Shown here in pieces: positions 25,243 to 34,425 of a stretch of DNA of 64,000 bases. Numbering within the stretch: position 1 is the first letter of the stretch; each line of letters starts with the position of its first letter. A program made the translations under genes and the position numbers. This DNA is from JACKAQ01 sp965227145 (GTDB lineage: Bacteria; Calditrichota; Calditrichia; RBG-13-44-9; J075), in NCBI GenBank assembly GCA_965227145.1, contig OZ245730.1:3162001-3226000 (forward strand), written 5' to 3'. The notes under the pieces are model-generated. The model saw only the letters and a program-made list of their open reading frames with translations. It was not told the DNA's origin and did not search any database.

Positions 25243-28088
25243 GCTTGTTCCTCCTTGCGCAAGTAGTGTACTGCGGGACCAACGCCCAATACTTCCAGCA
25301 CACGGAACTTTCGATTGGATTGCGATTTTTTGTAAACCATTGCGTTTTCATCTTTCATATTTCCAAACGTGATGGCATCTGTCGGGCAGGCATCCTGGCA
25401 GGCGGTACGAATTTCACCGTCGCGAACATTCCGGCCTTCATCTTTTGCACGATCTTTTCCACGGCGAATCCGTTGGACGCAGAACGTGCATTTTTCCATA
25501 ACACCTTTCGGGCGAACCCACACATCCGGGTTTACCATTCTGGTCATCGGCTCTGCCCATGCACCCTGATCAGTCCAATCGAACCAATTAAATCGACGAA
25601 CTTTATACGGGCAGTTGTTATGGCAATAACGGGTACCGACGCAACGGTTGTAAACCATCACGTTCAACCCTTCCTCATTGTGGTAGGTTGCATATACCGG
25701 ACAGACGTTTTCGCAAGGTGCGTAATCGCACTGCTGACACATCATTACCAGCGTATCCATCGTGCCGTCTTCAAAATAATACGGCTGGATTCGCAACCAG
25801 GACATTTCGCGTCCTTTGAGATGCTCGCTCTCGCCAACTACGGGAATGTTATTTTCGATATAACATGCTGCAACACAGGCGGAACAGCCGATGCAGGATT
25901 CCATATCAACAGAAATTCCCCAACGGTAGGTTGGATAATATTCGTTCATATCCGGATAAAGCGATTCGTCCCCTTTTAACCATGGAATCTCATGGGGATG
26001 ATTTTCTCTCACAATATTTCTGTGACCTTGATCCATAGATCCTGCCATGATAGACAATGACCGTTTTGTGCCGGCATTGCTAACCTGAACACCATCGAGC
26101 CGGGAGATGCATTCACCCGTTTCGTTATCAAATGTGAGCATGTCTGTCCCAACCTGATCGCGCTGTAATGTGAACACATTTTTTTGCAATCCGGGTTGAA
26201 CAAAATTTGCATATTCTTTGGAAGCACCGTTCGATGAAACAGTCACGGCATCGCGCGTTTTAATAACCAAATCGGTATCGTGAATATTCATTGCCTCTGC
26301 ATCATCTTTGGACATCGAAACCCATTGTCCATAACTGATTGTCGTCAGCGGATCGGGGATTTCATATGCCAGCGGCAACACGCTGCTGCGGCCATCAAAC
26401 GCACGAATTGAGGGCATAATGTAAGCTGTTGCGCCACTGACCGCGCTCGTCATTTTCAGAGATGCCATCGCGGAAATCACAGCATTTCGCTGCACAGCGA
26501 CAGAAACTGAGTTGGTCTTATCGTAGCTAAATCCAGCTTGCAAAACACCGTCAACATTTTCTGCGCCAAAGCGGGTTGCCCAGCGTTGCTGAATCCAGTC
26601 TGCATAGGCTGCTGTTGTCTCGCCACCTTTTATTTTTTGGGAAAGCTCAAATAAGGCCTCACCTTCGCTGCGCGTGTCGAACAGCTTTTCCTTCAACACC
26701 GGTTTGCTAAACGCTGTTAAACCCTGCCGGACTTCGATATCCTGCCAGGTTTCGAAAGTGTGGGATAGCGGTAAAACGAGATCACAATTTTTGGTCGTCT
26801 CATTCATAAAATCACTGAAAGCCACCCTGAATCCGGCGTTTGATATCGCCTCGCCGATTCCAGTACTTGACGGTGCATTGCTCATTGGATCTGTATTTGA
26901 AACGAACAGCACACCAACCTGGTTTGCCTTCAATTGCTTTGCGAGATTTTCAAGATCCTTTGCTGTTCCGGCGGTATTTGCAACGCTGTGAGAAAAATCG
27001 ACAGTATTGTTAATCATACCGGAAGCAGCCTGGAGCAATGTTGCCAACAACGCAACAGACAATCCGCCTGGCTGTTCAGTTGCGACGCCACCAACAATCA
27101 ATAATGGGTTGCGGGCGTTGCGCATTGCGCTGACAATTCCGTTTAATTGATCTGCAGATAATCCTGTTTCCTGTGTAGCTTTGCCAGCATTAACCGATGG
27201 CAACTGATCCGCAACACCAGCCGGTAACGCGTTACCACTGCTGAAATTACCCAACAGAAACGCCAGTAAATATCCTTCACTACCCGGCTTTACTTTCAGC
27301 GTTTGATTTGCCTTAAAACCGGAAAGTGATGCATGCGGTTCAATGTGCATCCATTTCAAATTGTTGTTTTTCCGGGCTTTTTCCAGCTGAACAGAATTGC
27401 TGACCGGATTAACAAATGTTTCGATAACATCTGCACCAACGGAAATCAATAAATCTGACTTGTCAATTTGGTAAGCAGGAATTTCATTTCTACCGAAAAC
27501 GATTTCATTCGCTTTTCGCAAATTAGCGTGGGTATATGGCTCGTACGAAACATGAGCAGTTCCGGAAACATTCATGAAATCAGACAGCAACGCGGCGGTG
27601 GAACCGGATACTTTTCCGGAAAGATAAACATTTTGTTTACCGCTATTGTATGACTGGTTCAGTTGTTCAGCAATCACTTCGTAGGCTTTTGCCCAAGTTA
27701 CAACCTCAAAGGCCGAGCCTTGCATCCGCTCCAATTCTGTCATGTTTCTTTTTTGGAGCATGGGTGTTTTCAATCGTTCCGGATGGTATAAGCGCATCAG
27801 CGAAGACTGCCCGCGCAAACACAGCGCACCATCATTTAATGGATGCCCTTTAATGCCATCCAATTTTACAGCGTTGAATTCTACCAAACGAACTTCGGCT
27901 CCGCAACCCGCACTACACTCGGTACAAACAGAATTGCGAAACATGGGTTCACCGGGGAGGTAATCCGGTTCCGTATGAGGAACCAGCAACGGAATAATCT
28001 TCTCGGTGCTTTTTTCCACACCACAGGATGTTAAAACCGTTGCGCTTGATGCCATCCCGATAAATTTCAAAAAATCTCTTCTCTTCAT
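25239..28088 (-). CDS. actB: Alternative complex III iron-sulfur/molybdopterin-like subunit ActB
   Basis: 949 aa. The Tat motif KRRDFLKFIG is followed by lipobox LTSC (Cys22), so the mature protein is probably a Tat-exported lipoprotein, as shown for Flavobacterium ActB. The N-terminal half is a molybdopterin-oxidoreductase fold (SVCTECSAGCG...) that in this family carries no Mo cofactor. The C-terminal third is a PsrB/HybA-like ferredoxin domain with CIGCSACVAAC, CQQCDYAPCENVC, RYCHNNC and CTFCVQR...ACQDACP, enough for three 4Fe-4S clusters and one 3Fe-4S. ATG 28088 is preceded by GGAGGA; an upstream in-frame start overlaps the RBS region. It sits 29 bp after actA. Confidence 0.95.
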   Translation of the reverse strand: MKRRDFLKFIGMASSATVLTSCGVEKSTEKIIPLLVPHTEPDYLPGEPMFRNSVCTECSAGCGAEVRLVEFNAVKLDGIKGHPLNDGALCLRGQSSLMRLYHPERLKTPMLQKRNMTELERMQGSAFEVVTWAKAYEVIAEQLNQSYNSGKQNVYLSGKVSGSTAALLSDFMNVSGTAHVSYEPYTHANLRKANEIVFGRNEIPAYQIDKSDLLISVGADVIETFVNPVSNSVQLEKARKNNNLKWMHIEPHASLSGFKANQTLKVKPGSEGYLLAFLLGNFSSGNALPAGVADQLPSVNAGKATQETGLSADQLNGIVSAMRNARNPLLIVGGVATEQPGGLSVALLATLLQAASGMINNTVDFSHSVANTAGTAKDLENLAKQLKANQVGVLFVSNTDPMSNAPSSTGIGEAISNAGFRVAFSDFMNETTKNCDLVLPLSHTFETWQDIEVRQGLTAFSKPVLKEKLFDTRSEGEALFELSQKIKGGETTAAYADWIQQRWATRFGAENVDGVLQAGFSYDKTNSVSVAVQRNAVISAMASLKMTSAVSGATAYIMPSIRAFDGRSSVLPLAYEIPDPLTTISYGQWVSMSKDDAEAMNIHDTDLVIKTRDAVTVSSNGASKEYANFVQPGLQKNVFTLQRDQVGTDMLTFDNETGECISRLDGVQVSNAGTKRSLSIMAGSMDQGHRNIVRENHPHEIPWLKGDESLYPDMNEYYPTYRWGISVDMESCIGCSACVAACYIENNIPVVGESEHLKGREMSWLRIQPYYFEDGTMDTLVMMCQQCDYAPCENVCPVYATYHNEEGLNVMVYNRCVGTRYCHNNCPYKVRRFNWFDWTDQGAWAEPMTRMVNPDVWVRPKGVMEKCTFCVQRIRRGKDRAKDEGRNVRDGEIRTACQDACPTDAITFGNMKDENAMVYKKSQSNRKFRVLEVLGVGPAVHYLRKEEQA

Positions 28089-28117
28089 TAGAGCTATTCC
28101 TCCAGGTGGTCTCAAAA

Positions 28118-28699
28118 TTACTTATGACAAGTCCAACAATCCTGCGGAGCATTTTCTGCTCGATGGCAAGAAACGCAAAATCCCATTCTTAATGTAGTAA
28201 CCTGTTTAACTTCTTTTACAACCTGCATGTTACCGTGGCATTTGGCGCAAATTTCACCGTTCCCGACATCCATGCCTTTTTCATCGACATAATATTTCAC
28301 ATGCCTTTTATGAGAAAAATAAACGTGTTTGGGAACACTGTGGATGCGCTGCCAAACGATGGGTTCATTATTATCGAGATAAGCTTTCAGTTTTTGCAAC
28401 TCTTCAGTCCTTGGCGGCAATTTTGTGTGGCATTCTGCGCAGATAGATACCGCCGGAATCGTCGCGAATCGCGATTTATCCACATATTGATGGCAATGGG
28501 TGCATTGTAAACCCAAACCGGCAGCCACTTTGCCGTCGCTTAGCGTTGTTATTGCAGATCCGGCGTGAAAATCGTGAGGATAAGCAATCGGCTGCGGATC
28601 CGGTTTTTGCCATTCTACCCAAAACGTGGTCATTCCCAGAATCGCCAGTACAAAAACGCTAAACACAAGGGTTAATAATATTGGTACGACAAACCGCAT
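28118..28699 (-). CDS. actA: Alternative complex III pentaheme cytochrome c ActA
   Basis: 193 aa with an N-terminal membrane anchor (PILLTLVFSVFVLAILG) and five CxxCH motifs (CTHCH, CAECH, CAKCH, CVSCH, CWTCH), exactly the ActA set. It receives electrons from ActB on the periplasmic side and passes them to a monoheme cytochrome c or directly to the oxidase. AGGAG lies six bases before the ATG. Related multiheme cytochrome c7/NrfB-like proteins share the motif spacing. Confidence 0.95.
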   Translation of the reverse strand: MRFVVPILLTLVFSVFVLAILGMTTFWVEWQKPDPQPIAYPHDFHAGSAITTLSDGKVAAGLGLQCTHCHQYVDKSRFATIPAVSICAECHTKLPPRTEELQKLKAYLDNNEPIVWQRIHSVPKHVYFSHKRHVKYYVDEKGMDVGNGEICAKCHGNMQVVKEVKQVTTLRMGFCVSCHRAENAPQDCWTCHK

Positions 28700-28739
28700 A
28701 TTTAACTCCTGCTATCTATGGTTTTTTTAGTGTTCATTG

Positions 28740-30041
28740 TTATTGATTTTTGTATTTCTCTTCGTATTCCTTCATCAAGAACATAGCTGCAGACTCCGCT
28801 TCATGCGGTTTGAGTCCCTGATTGGGCATTGCAATATAATCTGCATCCACTTTAACCGGATTCAGAATAAACTGCTTCAGTTTTTCAACATCACCTTCAT
28901 ATTTGGGGAGAACAGAACTGTAAGGCGGGCCAACAACACGTTGTTCAAACTGGTGGCATGCAACGCATTTTGTATTATAGATTTCCATCCCAAGCTCGAT
29001 AGATGCTTCTGCACCACCGCGTTCAGCACGATCGCTTTCTATTTTTTGCATTCTTTCGAGATGAAGAATATTGAGTGCATAATTTTGATAGTGGAGTGAG
29101 TTTTCTCTGGCAATATTATCGTTTATCAAAACGATCAGGAAAAAGAGCATAAAAAAGCCAAAAACGGATTTTCCATGTTTAACCTGAGCATCACGCAGTA
29201 ACGCATATGCGTAATAACAAACGATCAACAGAACAATTACACCAATCATTCCACTGATAAAAACGCCGTAAGATTTTGCCATAACCGGAAGCGTAATAAA
29301 ATACCAGAGCAGAAAAATAGTTGACACAATTGACATTCCGAGTGCGATCCCGCCGCCAAATTTGCGAACATAATCGCTGTATTCGCTGGTCATGTCTTTT
29401 TTACCACCCATCCAATTGAAGAAGAAAAACAGGATAGCTGCTCCAGTCATAGCCAATGACGCCATCATAAAATGGGAAAATCTTGCAACGACAATCCAAT
29501 CAAACGTCAGCGGAACAACCGATTGAATCAGGCTCCATCTTTCCGGGAACAAAACCAGTGACAATGTGCTGGAAAATATGAAAAATGTGGCTTTTAATCC
29601 ACCCAGCGCGGCCAACCCCAGCAGAACATGCACGATGAATGACTTCTCGCGATTTGCGAAACTTTTGCGATAGAGGAACGTTATTAAAACCGCTACGGCA
29701 ACATTGATTAACAATACTAAAAAATATTGGCTGACATTTGCCGTAGTTCCATAAAGCATTTGGCTGAAACTGATTAACATTGTTAGAACAGGAAAGATAC
29801 CCATAACCAAAGCAGTTGCCCAATTGCCGAACAGCTTATCAACTAAATCCCGGGAGAGTTTTGTAAACAGGCTGTTTTCTTCATATTTACCGCGAACGCT
29901 GAATCCCAATGAAAAAAGGGTTGTTCCAAATAACACGCTTATATATGGAACAAACAACAGCGACATTACGATAACAATATATTTGGCAATCTGTAAATGA
30001 TCCGCCCGGGGCACGGATAGTAAAGAGTCAAATAAGTTCAT
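28740..30041 (-). CDS. Polytopic membrane protein fused to a monoheme cytochrome c (ActE-like role)
   Basis: 433 aa. Residues 1-320 contain about eight to nine membrane helices (e.g. YIVIVMSLLFVPYISVLFG, FMMASLAMTGAAILFFFF, GMIGVIVLLIVCYYAYALL). Residues about 345-433 are a class I cytochrome c: MEIYNTKCVACHQF with a distal Met in DYIAMPNQGLKPHE. First gene of the act cluster, with AAGGAG eight bases before ATG. A standard ActE (small monoheme lipoprotein) is missing from the operon, so this protein probably takes its place in handing electrons to the caa3 oxidase. The membrane part is not one I can name; it has no heme-copper His pattern. Confidence 0.75.
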   Translation of the reverse strand: MNLFDSLLSVPRADHLQIAKYIVIVMSLLFVPYISVLFGTTLFSLGFSVRGKYEENSLFTKLSRDLVDKLFGNWATALVMGIFPVLTMLISFSQMLYGTTANVSQYFLVLLINVAVAVLITFLYRKSFANREKSFIVHVLLGLAALGGLKATFFIFSSTLSLVLFPERWSLIQSVVPLTFDWIVVARFSHFMMASLAMTGAAILFFFFNWMGGKKDMTSEYSDYVRKFGGGIALGMSIVSTIFLLWYFITLPVMAKSYGVFISGMIGVIVLLIVCYYAYALLRDAQVKHGKSVFGFFMLFFLIVLINDNIARENSLHYQNYALNILHLERMQKIESDRAERGGAEASIELGMEIYNTKCVACHQFEQRVVGPPYSSVLPKYEGDVEKLKQFILNPVKVDADYIAMPNQGLKPHEAESAAMFLMKEYEEKYKNQ

Positions 30042-30184
30042 ACAAACTGCTCCTTAAGAGTTGATTTGCCAGGAGGCATTAAAGAACATTTATATCCAAG
30101 AAAACTATCGAAATTTCTTGTGAATTTTTTCCAAAAGACAATTTCAACATTAGCAATAAATTGCCATTTAGTCAAGCAATTTTT

Positions 30185-30217
30185 AATCAAAATCAGGAAT
30201 TATTCCTGATTTTTTTA
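30185..30217. terminator. Terminator after pntB
   Basis: AAAATCAGGAA (30189-30199) and TTCCTGATTTT (30203-30213) form an 11-bp stem with a TTA loop. T tracts follow on both strands, longer on the plus strand. It lies about 85 bp beyond the pntB stop, between that gene and the act operon. Confidence 0.65.
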
Positions 30218-30297
30218 CCTGCTATGTGTTCTAAAATCGATCCCGGATATTTTCCAATATCTGATCAGATGAGAGCTGTGAGATCTATTAGGTTTGC

Positions 30298-31680
30298 TTA
30301 TGCATTCTCCTTTAACGCGCTCACTAATTCCTGAATTACTTTTTTTCCATCCCCAAACAACATCAATGCATTGTCTGCGGCAAAAAGCGGATTCGGAATT
30401 CCTGCAAAACCGGCGCTCAAACTACGTTTGATGATAACAGCTGTTCTCGCTTTATCGACTTCGATAATTGGCATTCCGGCAATCGGGCTTGTCGGATCTG
30501 TTTTTGCCAGCGGATTAACCACATCGTTTGCACCGAGCACGATAGCAACATCAACCTGCTGCATGGTTGGATTGATATCGTCCATCTCAACCAGTTTATC
30601 GTATGGAATATCCGCTTCAGCTAACAGTACATTCATGTGCCCCGGCATACGACCGGCAACCGGGTGAATTGCAAATTCACAGGAAATATCTTTCGACTCA
30701 AGAAAATTGAACAGATCGCGAACGGCGTGCTGAGCTTGTGCAACTGCCATTCCATAACCCGGAACGATAACTACACGGCTGGCTGTTTCCAGTAGCATTG
30801 CCAATTCATCCGGTGAAGTCGATTTTACTTTACCACCGTAAATATCGTCACCTTTGGAAATTTGGGAAACCGCGCCGAAACCGCCAAACAACACATTGGT
30901 TAATGAGCGGTTCATCGCTTTGCACATGATATTTGTAAGAATCAAGCCAGATGCGCCAACCAAAGATCCGGCAATAATTAGCACACTATTTGAAAGCACA
31001 AACCCGGTAGCTGCGGCAGCCAAACCAGAATACGAGTTCAACAATGCAACAACTACAGGCATATCGGCTCCGCCGATGGCAATCACCAACAGCACACCAA
31101 GAATGGAAGCCATTGCAACCATCACCCAATACATGTTAACAGCGCCGGGATCCATAACCACTATCACTCCCAGCACGATTGAACCAACAAGCAACAGCAC
31201 TTTTACAATTTGCTCACCGGGATAACGGACCGGCTGATCCGGCACGACCACCCCTTGCAGCTTGGCAAAAGCGACCAAACTACCCCAAAAAGTAATGGCG
31301 CCAATCAATCCCGATAACATAATTGCAACCAACGATTGCAAAATTGGTGCAGCCTCCGGATTCACCAGTTCCGCACCGGCAACCAACACCGATGCGCCAC
31401 CACCAAAGCCGTTAAAAACAGCAACGAGTTGGGGCATGGCGGTCATTTCAATTCGAACTGCCAGCATTGCGCCAATTGCCGAACCGATCACGATGCCCGC
31501 GATAATTAATTCAAAACTCAAATTTCCCTGAGATAATGTGACCAATACTGCCAGTCCCATCCCAAAAGCGCCCAAAATATTCCCCCGGACAGCGGTACGA
31601 GGGTGTGTCAGACCTTTAAGTCCCATTATGAACAGGACCGAAGCGACAAGGTAAGTAATGTTTATAAATGCACTTGGCAT
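30298..31680 (-). CDS. pntB: NAD(P) transhydrogenase subunit beta
   Basis: 460 aa. About eight membrane helices (1-270) are followed by the NADP-binding domain III (VVIVPGYGMAVAQAQHAV, then HPVAGRMPGHMNVLLAEA, VIVLGANDVVNPLA and GMPIIEVDKARTAVIIKRS). With the two alpha subunits it couples proton entry to hydride transfer from NADH to NADP+. ATG is 3 bp after the alpha-2 stop; AAGGA precedes it. Length matches three-subunit enzymes of the Rhodospirillum type. Confidence 0.96.
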   Translation of the reverse strand: MPSAFINITYLVASVLFIMGLKGLTHPRTAVRGNILGAFGMGLAVLVTLSQGNLSFELIIAGIVIGSAIGAMLAVRIEMTAMPQLVAVFNGFGGGASVLVAGAELVNPEAAPILQSLVAIMLSGLIGAITFWGSLVAFAKLQGVVVPDQPVRYPGEQIVKVLLLVGSIVLGVIVVMDPGAVNMYWVMVAMASILGVLLVIAIGGADMPVVVALLNSYSGLAAAATGFVLSNSVLIIAGSLVGASGLILTNIMCKAMNRSLTNVLFGGFGAVSQISKGDDIYGGKVKSTSPDELAMLLETASRVVIVPGYGMAVAQAQHAVRDLFNFLESKDISCEFAIHPVAGRMPGHMNVLLAEADIPYDKLVEMDDINPTMQQVDVAIVLGANDVVNPLAKTDPTSPIAGMPIIEVDKARTAVIIKRSLSAGFAGIPNPLFAADNALMLFGDGKKVIQELVSALKENA

Positions 31681-31683
31681 GAA

Positions 31684-31995
31684 TTAGTCCTTCTTTTTGA
31701 ACATTTCCAACATTCGATGGGTTACCATAAAACCGCCAACAACGTTTATTGTCGCAAAAACGACTGCAAGAAATCCAAGAATATTCGTCAGCGAATACCC
31801 GAGGATATAAGTGGAAGCGACATCCGGATGAAGCATTACTCCGGTTGCAATGACTGCCCCAACCAATGTAATGCCCGAAATTGCATTAGAACCGGACATC
31901 AGCGGTGTGTGTAATGTTGGTGGGACTTTTGTAATGACTTCGAATCCGACATAAATCGCCAAAACAAAAACCGTTAGAGCTGATATTAAGTCCAT
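31684..31995 (-). CDS. pntAB: NAD(P) transhydrogenase subunit alpha part 2
   Basis: 103 aa with three to four membrane helices: LISALTVFVLAIYVGFEVI, then TPLMSGSNAISGITLVGAVI, the conserved hydrophilic-lined helix, and NILGFLAVVFATINVVGGF. It forms part of the proton channel. It lies between pntA and pntB in the split-alpha arrangement. AGGA precedes the ATG. Confidence 0.94.
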   Translation of the reverse strand: MDLISALTVFVLAIYVGFEVITKVPPTLHTPLMSGSNAISGITLVGAVIATGVMLHPDVASTYILGYSLTNILGFLAVVFATINVVGGFMVTHRMLEMFKKKD

Positions 31996-32047
31996 TTCTT
32001 TCCTACCGTATTAATCAAAATGTTTACGAGGTAAATCGCTAATTCTA

Positions 32048-33199
32048 TTATAGCTGAAGCGCTTCTTTTACCTTGTTATTTACTATTGCACCGTCGCGTG
32101 TGACCATGCTTTCTGCGATAATTTCATCTTCCATGTTGATTTCCAACTCACCTTTTTTCACCAAAAGCGCAACAAAATTAGTCAGGTTTTTGGAATAAGC
32201 CTGGCTGGCATTGTATGCCAGTTCCGATGGCAAGTTAGCTGTGCCGACAATCGTAACACCATGTTTTTCAACGACTTCGCCCGGCACTGTAATTTCGCAG
32301 TTTCCGCCACGCTCGGCAGCGAGATCGACAATAACTGATCGCGGATGCATATGTTTGACCATATCTTCCGTTACCAGAATCGGTGCTTTTTTACCGGGAA
32401 TTGCTGCGGTGGTAATAACCACGTCGCTTTCGGAAACAACCTTGGTCATCAGTTCACGCTGTTTGCGATAGAATTCTTCATCCATCGCTTTAGCGTATCC
32501 GCCAGATGTTTCCGCATCACCGGCTTCCAGCTCCATTTCAACAAATTTGGCGCCGAGGCTCAGCACCTGCTCTTTTACAGCAGGACGAATATCGTATGCA
32601 TGCACAATCGCACCCAAACGCCGTGCGGTTGCAATCGCTTGCAATCCGGCAACACCGACACCGACAATCAATACTCTTGCAGCGACAATTGTCCCTGCGG
32701 CAGTCATCATCATCGGGAAGATTTTGGGGAGATAGTTTGCAGCCAGCAACACAGCTTTGTAACCGGCGAGGTTCGCCATCGAAGACAGCGTATCCATACT
32801 TTGAGCGCGGGTAATACGCGGAACCAACTCTGTTGCAAATACCGTCAGCTTATGCTCTGCATACGCGCTCATTTCGGCTTTTGCGGTTAACGGTTCCTGA
32901 AACCCAATCACAATTTGACCGGGCTTGCTGCTTTTGAGATCATTCTTTCCGAATTCGGGATTCGCACCATATCCGCGCACCTGCAACAAAATATCTGCAT
33001 TGGATAAAATCGCGTTGCGGCCGGCTACAATTTCAGCCCCTTTGTCGCGATATTCATCGTCGGTGAAACCGGCGGCATTACCTGCACCAGCTTCAACTTC
33101 AACATCCAAACCAGATTTTTTAAGGATTGTTACACCGGCAGGAACAAGAGCTACCCGTCGTTCGTCAGGAAATGTCTCTTTCAGAACGCCTACTTTCAT
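32048..33199 (-). CDS. pntA: NAD(P) transhydrogenase subunit alpha part 1
   Basis: 383 aa, soluble NAD(H)-binding domain I, related to alanine dehydrogenase. Opening MKVGVLKETFPDERRVALVP, then the Rossmann motif VLIVGVGVAGLQAIATARRLGA and the RQD-loop region near ITRAQSMDTLSSMANLAGYKA. It ends before the membrane segments, which are the next gene. AAGG lies upstream of the ATG. First gene of the pnt operon. Confidence 0.95.
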   Translation of the reverse strand: MKVGVLKETFPDERRVALVPAGVTILKKSGLDVEVEAGAGNAAGFTDDEYRDKGAEIVAGRNAILSNADILLQVRGYGANPEFGKNDLKSSKPGQIVIGFQEPLTAKAEMSAYAEHKLTVFATELVPRITRAQSMDTLSSMANLAGYKAVLLAANYLPKIFPMMMTAAGTIVAARVLIVGVGVAGLQAIATARRLGAIVHAYDIRPAVKEQVLSLGAKFVEMELEAGDAETSGGYAKAMDEEFYRKQRELMTKVVSESDVVITTAAIPGKKAPILVTEDMVKHMHPRSVIVDLAAERGGNCEITVPGEVVEKHGVTIVGTANLPSELAYNASQAYSKNLTNFVALLVKKGELEINMEDEIIAESMVTRDGAIVNNKVKEALQL

Positions 33200-33423
33200 T
33201 TCATTCAGCCTTTTTCGTCTTTTCTGTATAACCTGTAAGAGACTAATTTATGTAATACATTTTTTTCAGAAATTATAAGCAATAGATGAATCCCAATTAA
33301 GATTGAAAATCTTAAACGGCTAAGGGAAATTTGGGGGCAAAAAACTGACTGATTTTTTGTTCGGCAGGCACAATTAACAATAATTATTCGAAATAGTCAA
33401 GAGATTAAATGGTTTTTCAGGCT

Positions 33424-33467
33424 GCGAAAAAGCCCTTACAAAAACTGTTTGCAAAGGCTTGATCTTT
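33424..33467 (-). terminator. Terminator after lipA
   Basis: AAGCCCTT (33430-33437) and AAAGGCTT (33453-33460) enclose an inner CAAA/TTTG pairing. T tracts lie on both sides, so it may stop transcription both ways. It is directly after the lipA stop on the minus strand. Confidence 0.7.
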
Positions 33468-33477
33468 TTTTAGCAAA

Positions 33478-34371
33478 TTAAATAACCGATGGCGTGGGCG
33501 TGCCGCAGGGACCTTGTCGCATCGTCTCAACCTGTTCTTCCGCATGGTATGAACTGCGCACCAGCGGTCCGGATTCAACGTGTTTGATACCCAATTCCTC
33601 ACCGATTTTTTTGTATTCGGCAAACTCGTCCGGGTGCACAAAACGCTCGACCGGAAGGTGCCTTTTGGTGGGTTGCAAATATTGTCCGATCGTAAAAATA
33701 TCAACCTGAATTGCAGCAAGATCGCGCATCAGATCAATAATTTCTTCACGGGTCTCGCCAAGCCCAACCATGATGCCGGTTTTGGTAACCATCCCGTTTT
33801 GTTTGGATTTTTCGAGCACTTCCAGCGAACGGGCGTATTTTGCCTGAGGGCGAACCCGGCGGTGCAATCGCGGAACCGTTTCCGTGTTATGCGCCAGAAT
33901 ATCCGGGTGCGCATCGAGCACCGTTTTCAGCGGTTCCCAAACGCCTTTGAAATCGGGAATCAGTACTTCCACCGATGTTTTAGGGGATTGCTTGCGGATT
34001 TGCAAAATGGTTTCCGCCCAAACTTCCGAGCCCTGATCTTTCAGTTCATCGCGATTCACGGAGGTGATGACCACATGATTCAAATTCATCAATCGAACGG
34101 CTTGCCCAACGCGATACGGTTCGTGCCGGTCATATCCCGTCGGACGACCGGTTTTGACTGCACAAAAGCCGCATGAGCGAGTGCAGGTATCGCCCAAAAT
34201 CATCAATGTTGCGGTGCCTTTGCCCCAGCATTCGCTCTGGTTCGGGCAACGGGCTTCCTGGCAAACCGTGTGTAAATTGTTTTCCCGAACGAGTTCCAGC
34301 ATATCTTTGTAGCTCTCGTTCACAGTGAATTTTACTTTCAGCCAATCAGGCCGGGTGCGTTTCCGCTCCAT
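33478..34371 (-). CDS. lipA: Lipoyl synthase
   Basis: 297-aa radical SAM enzyme that inserts two sulfurs into octanoyl groups on E2 and GcvH. The auxiliary cluster motif is CQEARCPNQSEC; the radical SAM motif is CTRSCGFC, followed by AVKTGRP. The C-terminal Arg-Ser-Ser-Tyr motif is present (VRSSYHAEEQV). Length is normal. It lies 54 bp after the E2 gene in one transcript with lpd and lipB, which groups lipoate synthesis with the enzyme that needs it. Confidence 0.97.
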   Translation of the reverse strand: MERKRTRPDWLKVKFTVNESYKDMLELVRENNLHTVCQEARCPNQSECWGKGTATLMILGDTCTRSCGFCAVKTGRPTGYDRHEPYRVGQAVRLMNLNHVVITSVNRDELKDQGSEVWAETILQIRKQSPKTSVEVLIPDFKGVWEPLKTVLDAHPDILAHNTETVPRLHRRVRPQAKYARSLEVLEKSKQNGMVTKTGIMVGLGETREEIIDLMRDLAAIQVDIFTIGQYLQPTKRHLPVERFVHPDEFAEYKKIGEELGIKHVESGPLVRSSYHAEEQVETMRQGPCGTPTPSVI

Positions 34372-34425
34372 TTTGTATCCTTTTTTATTTCAAAATCAGT
34401 CGGATGAACGTGCCATCCGGAGTTG

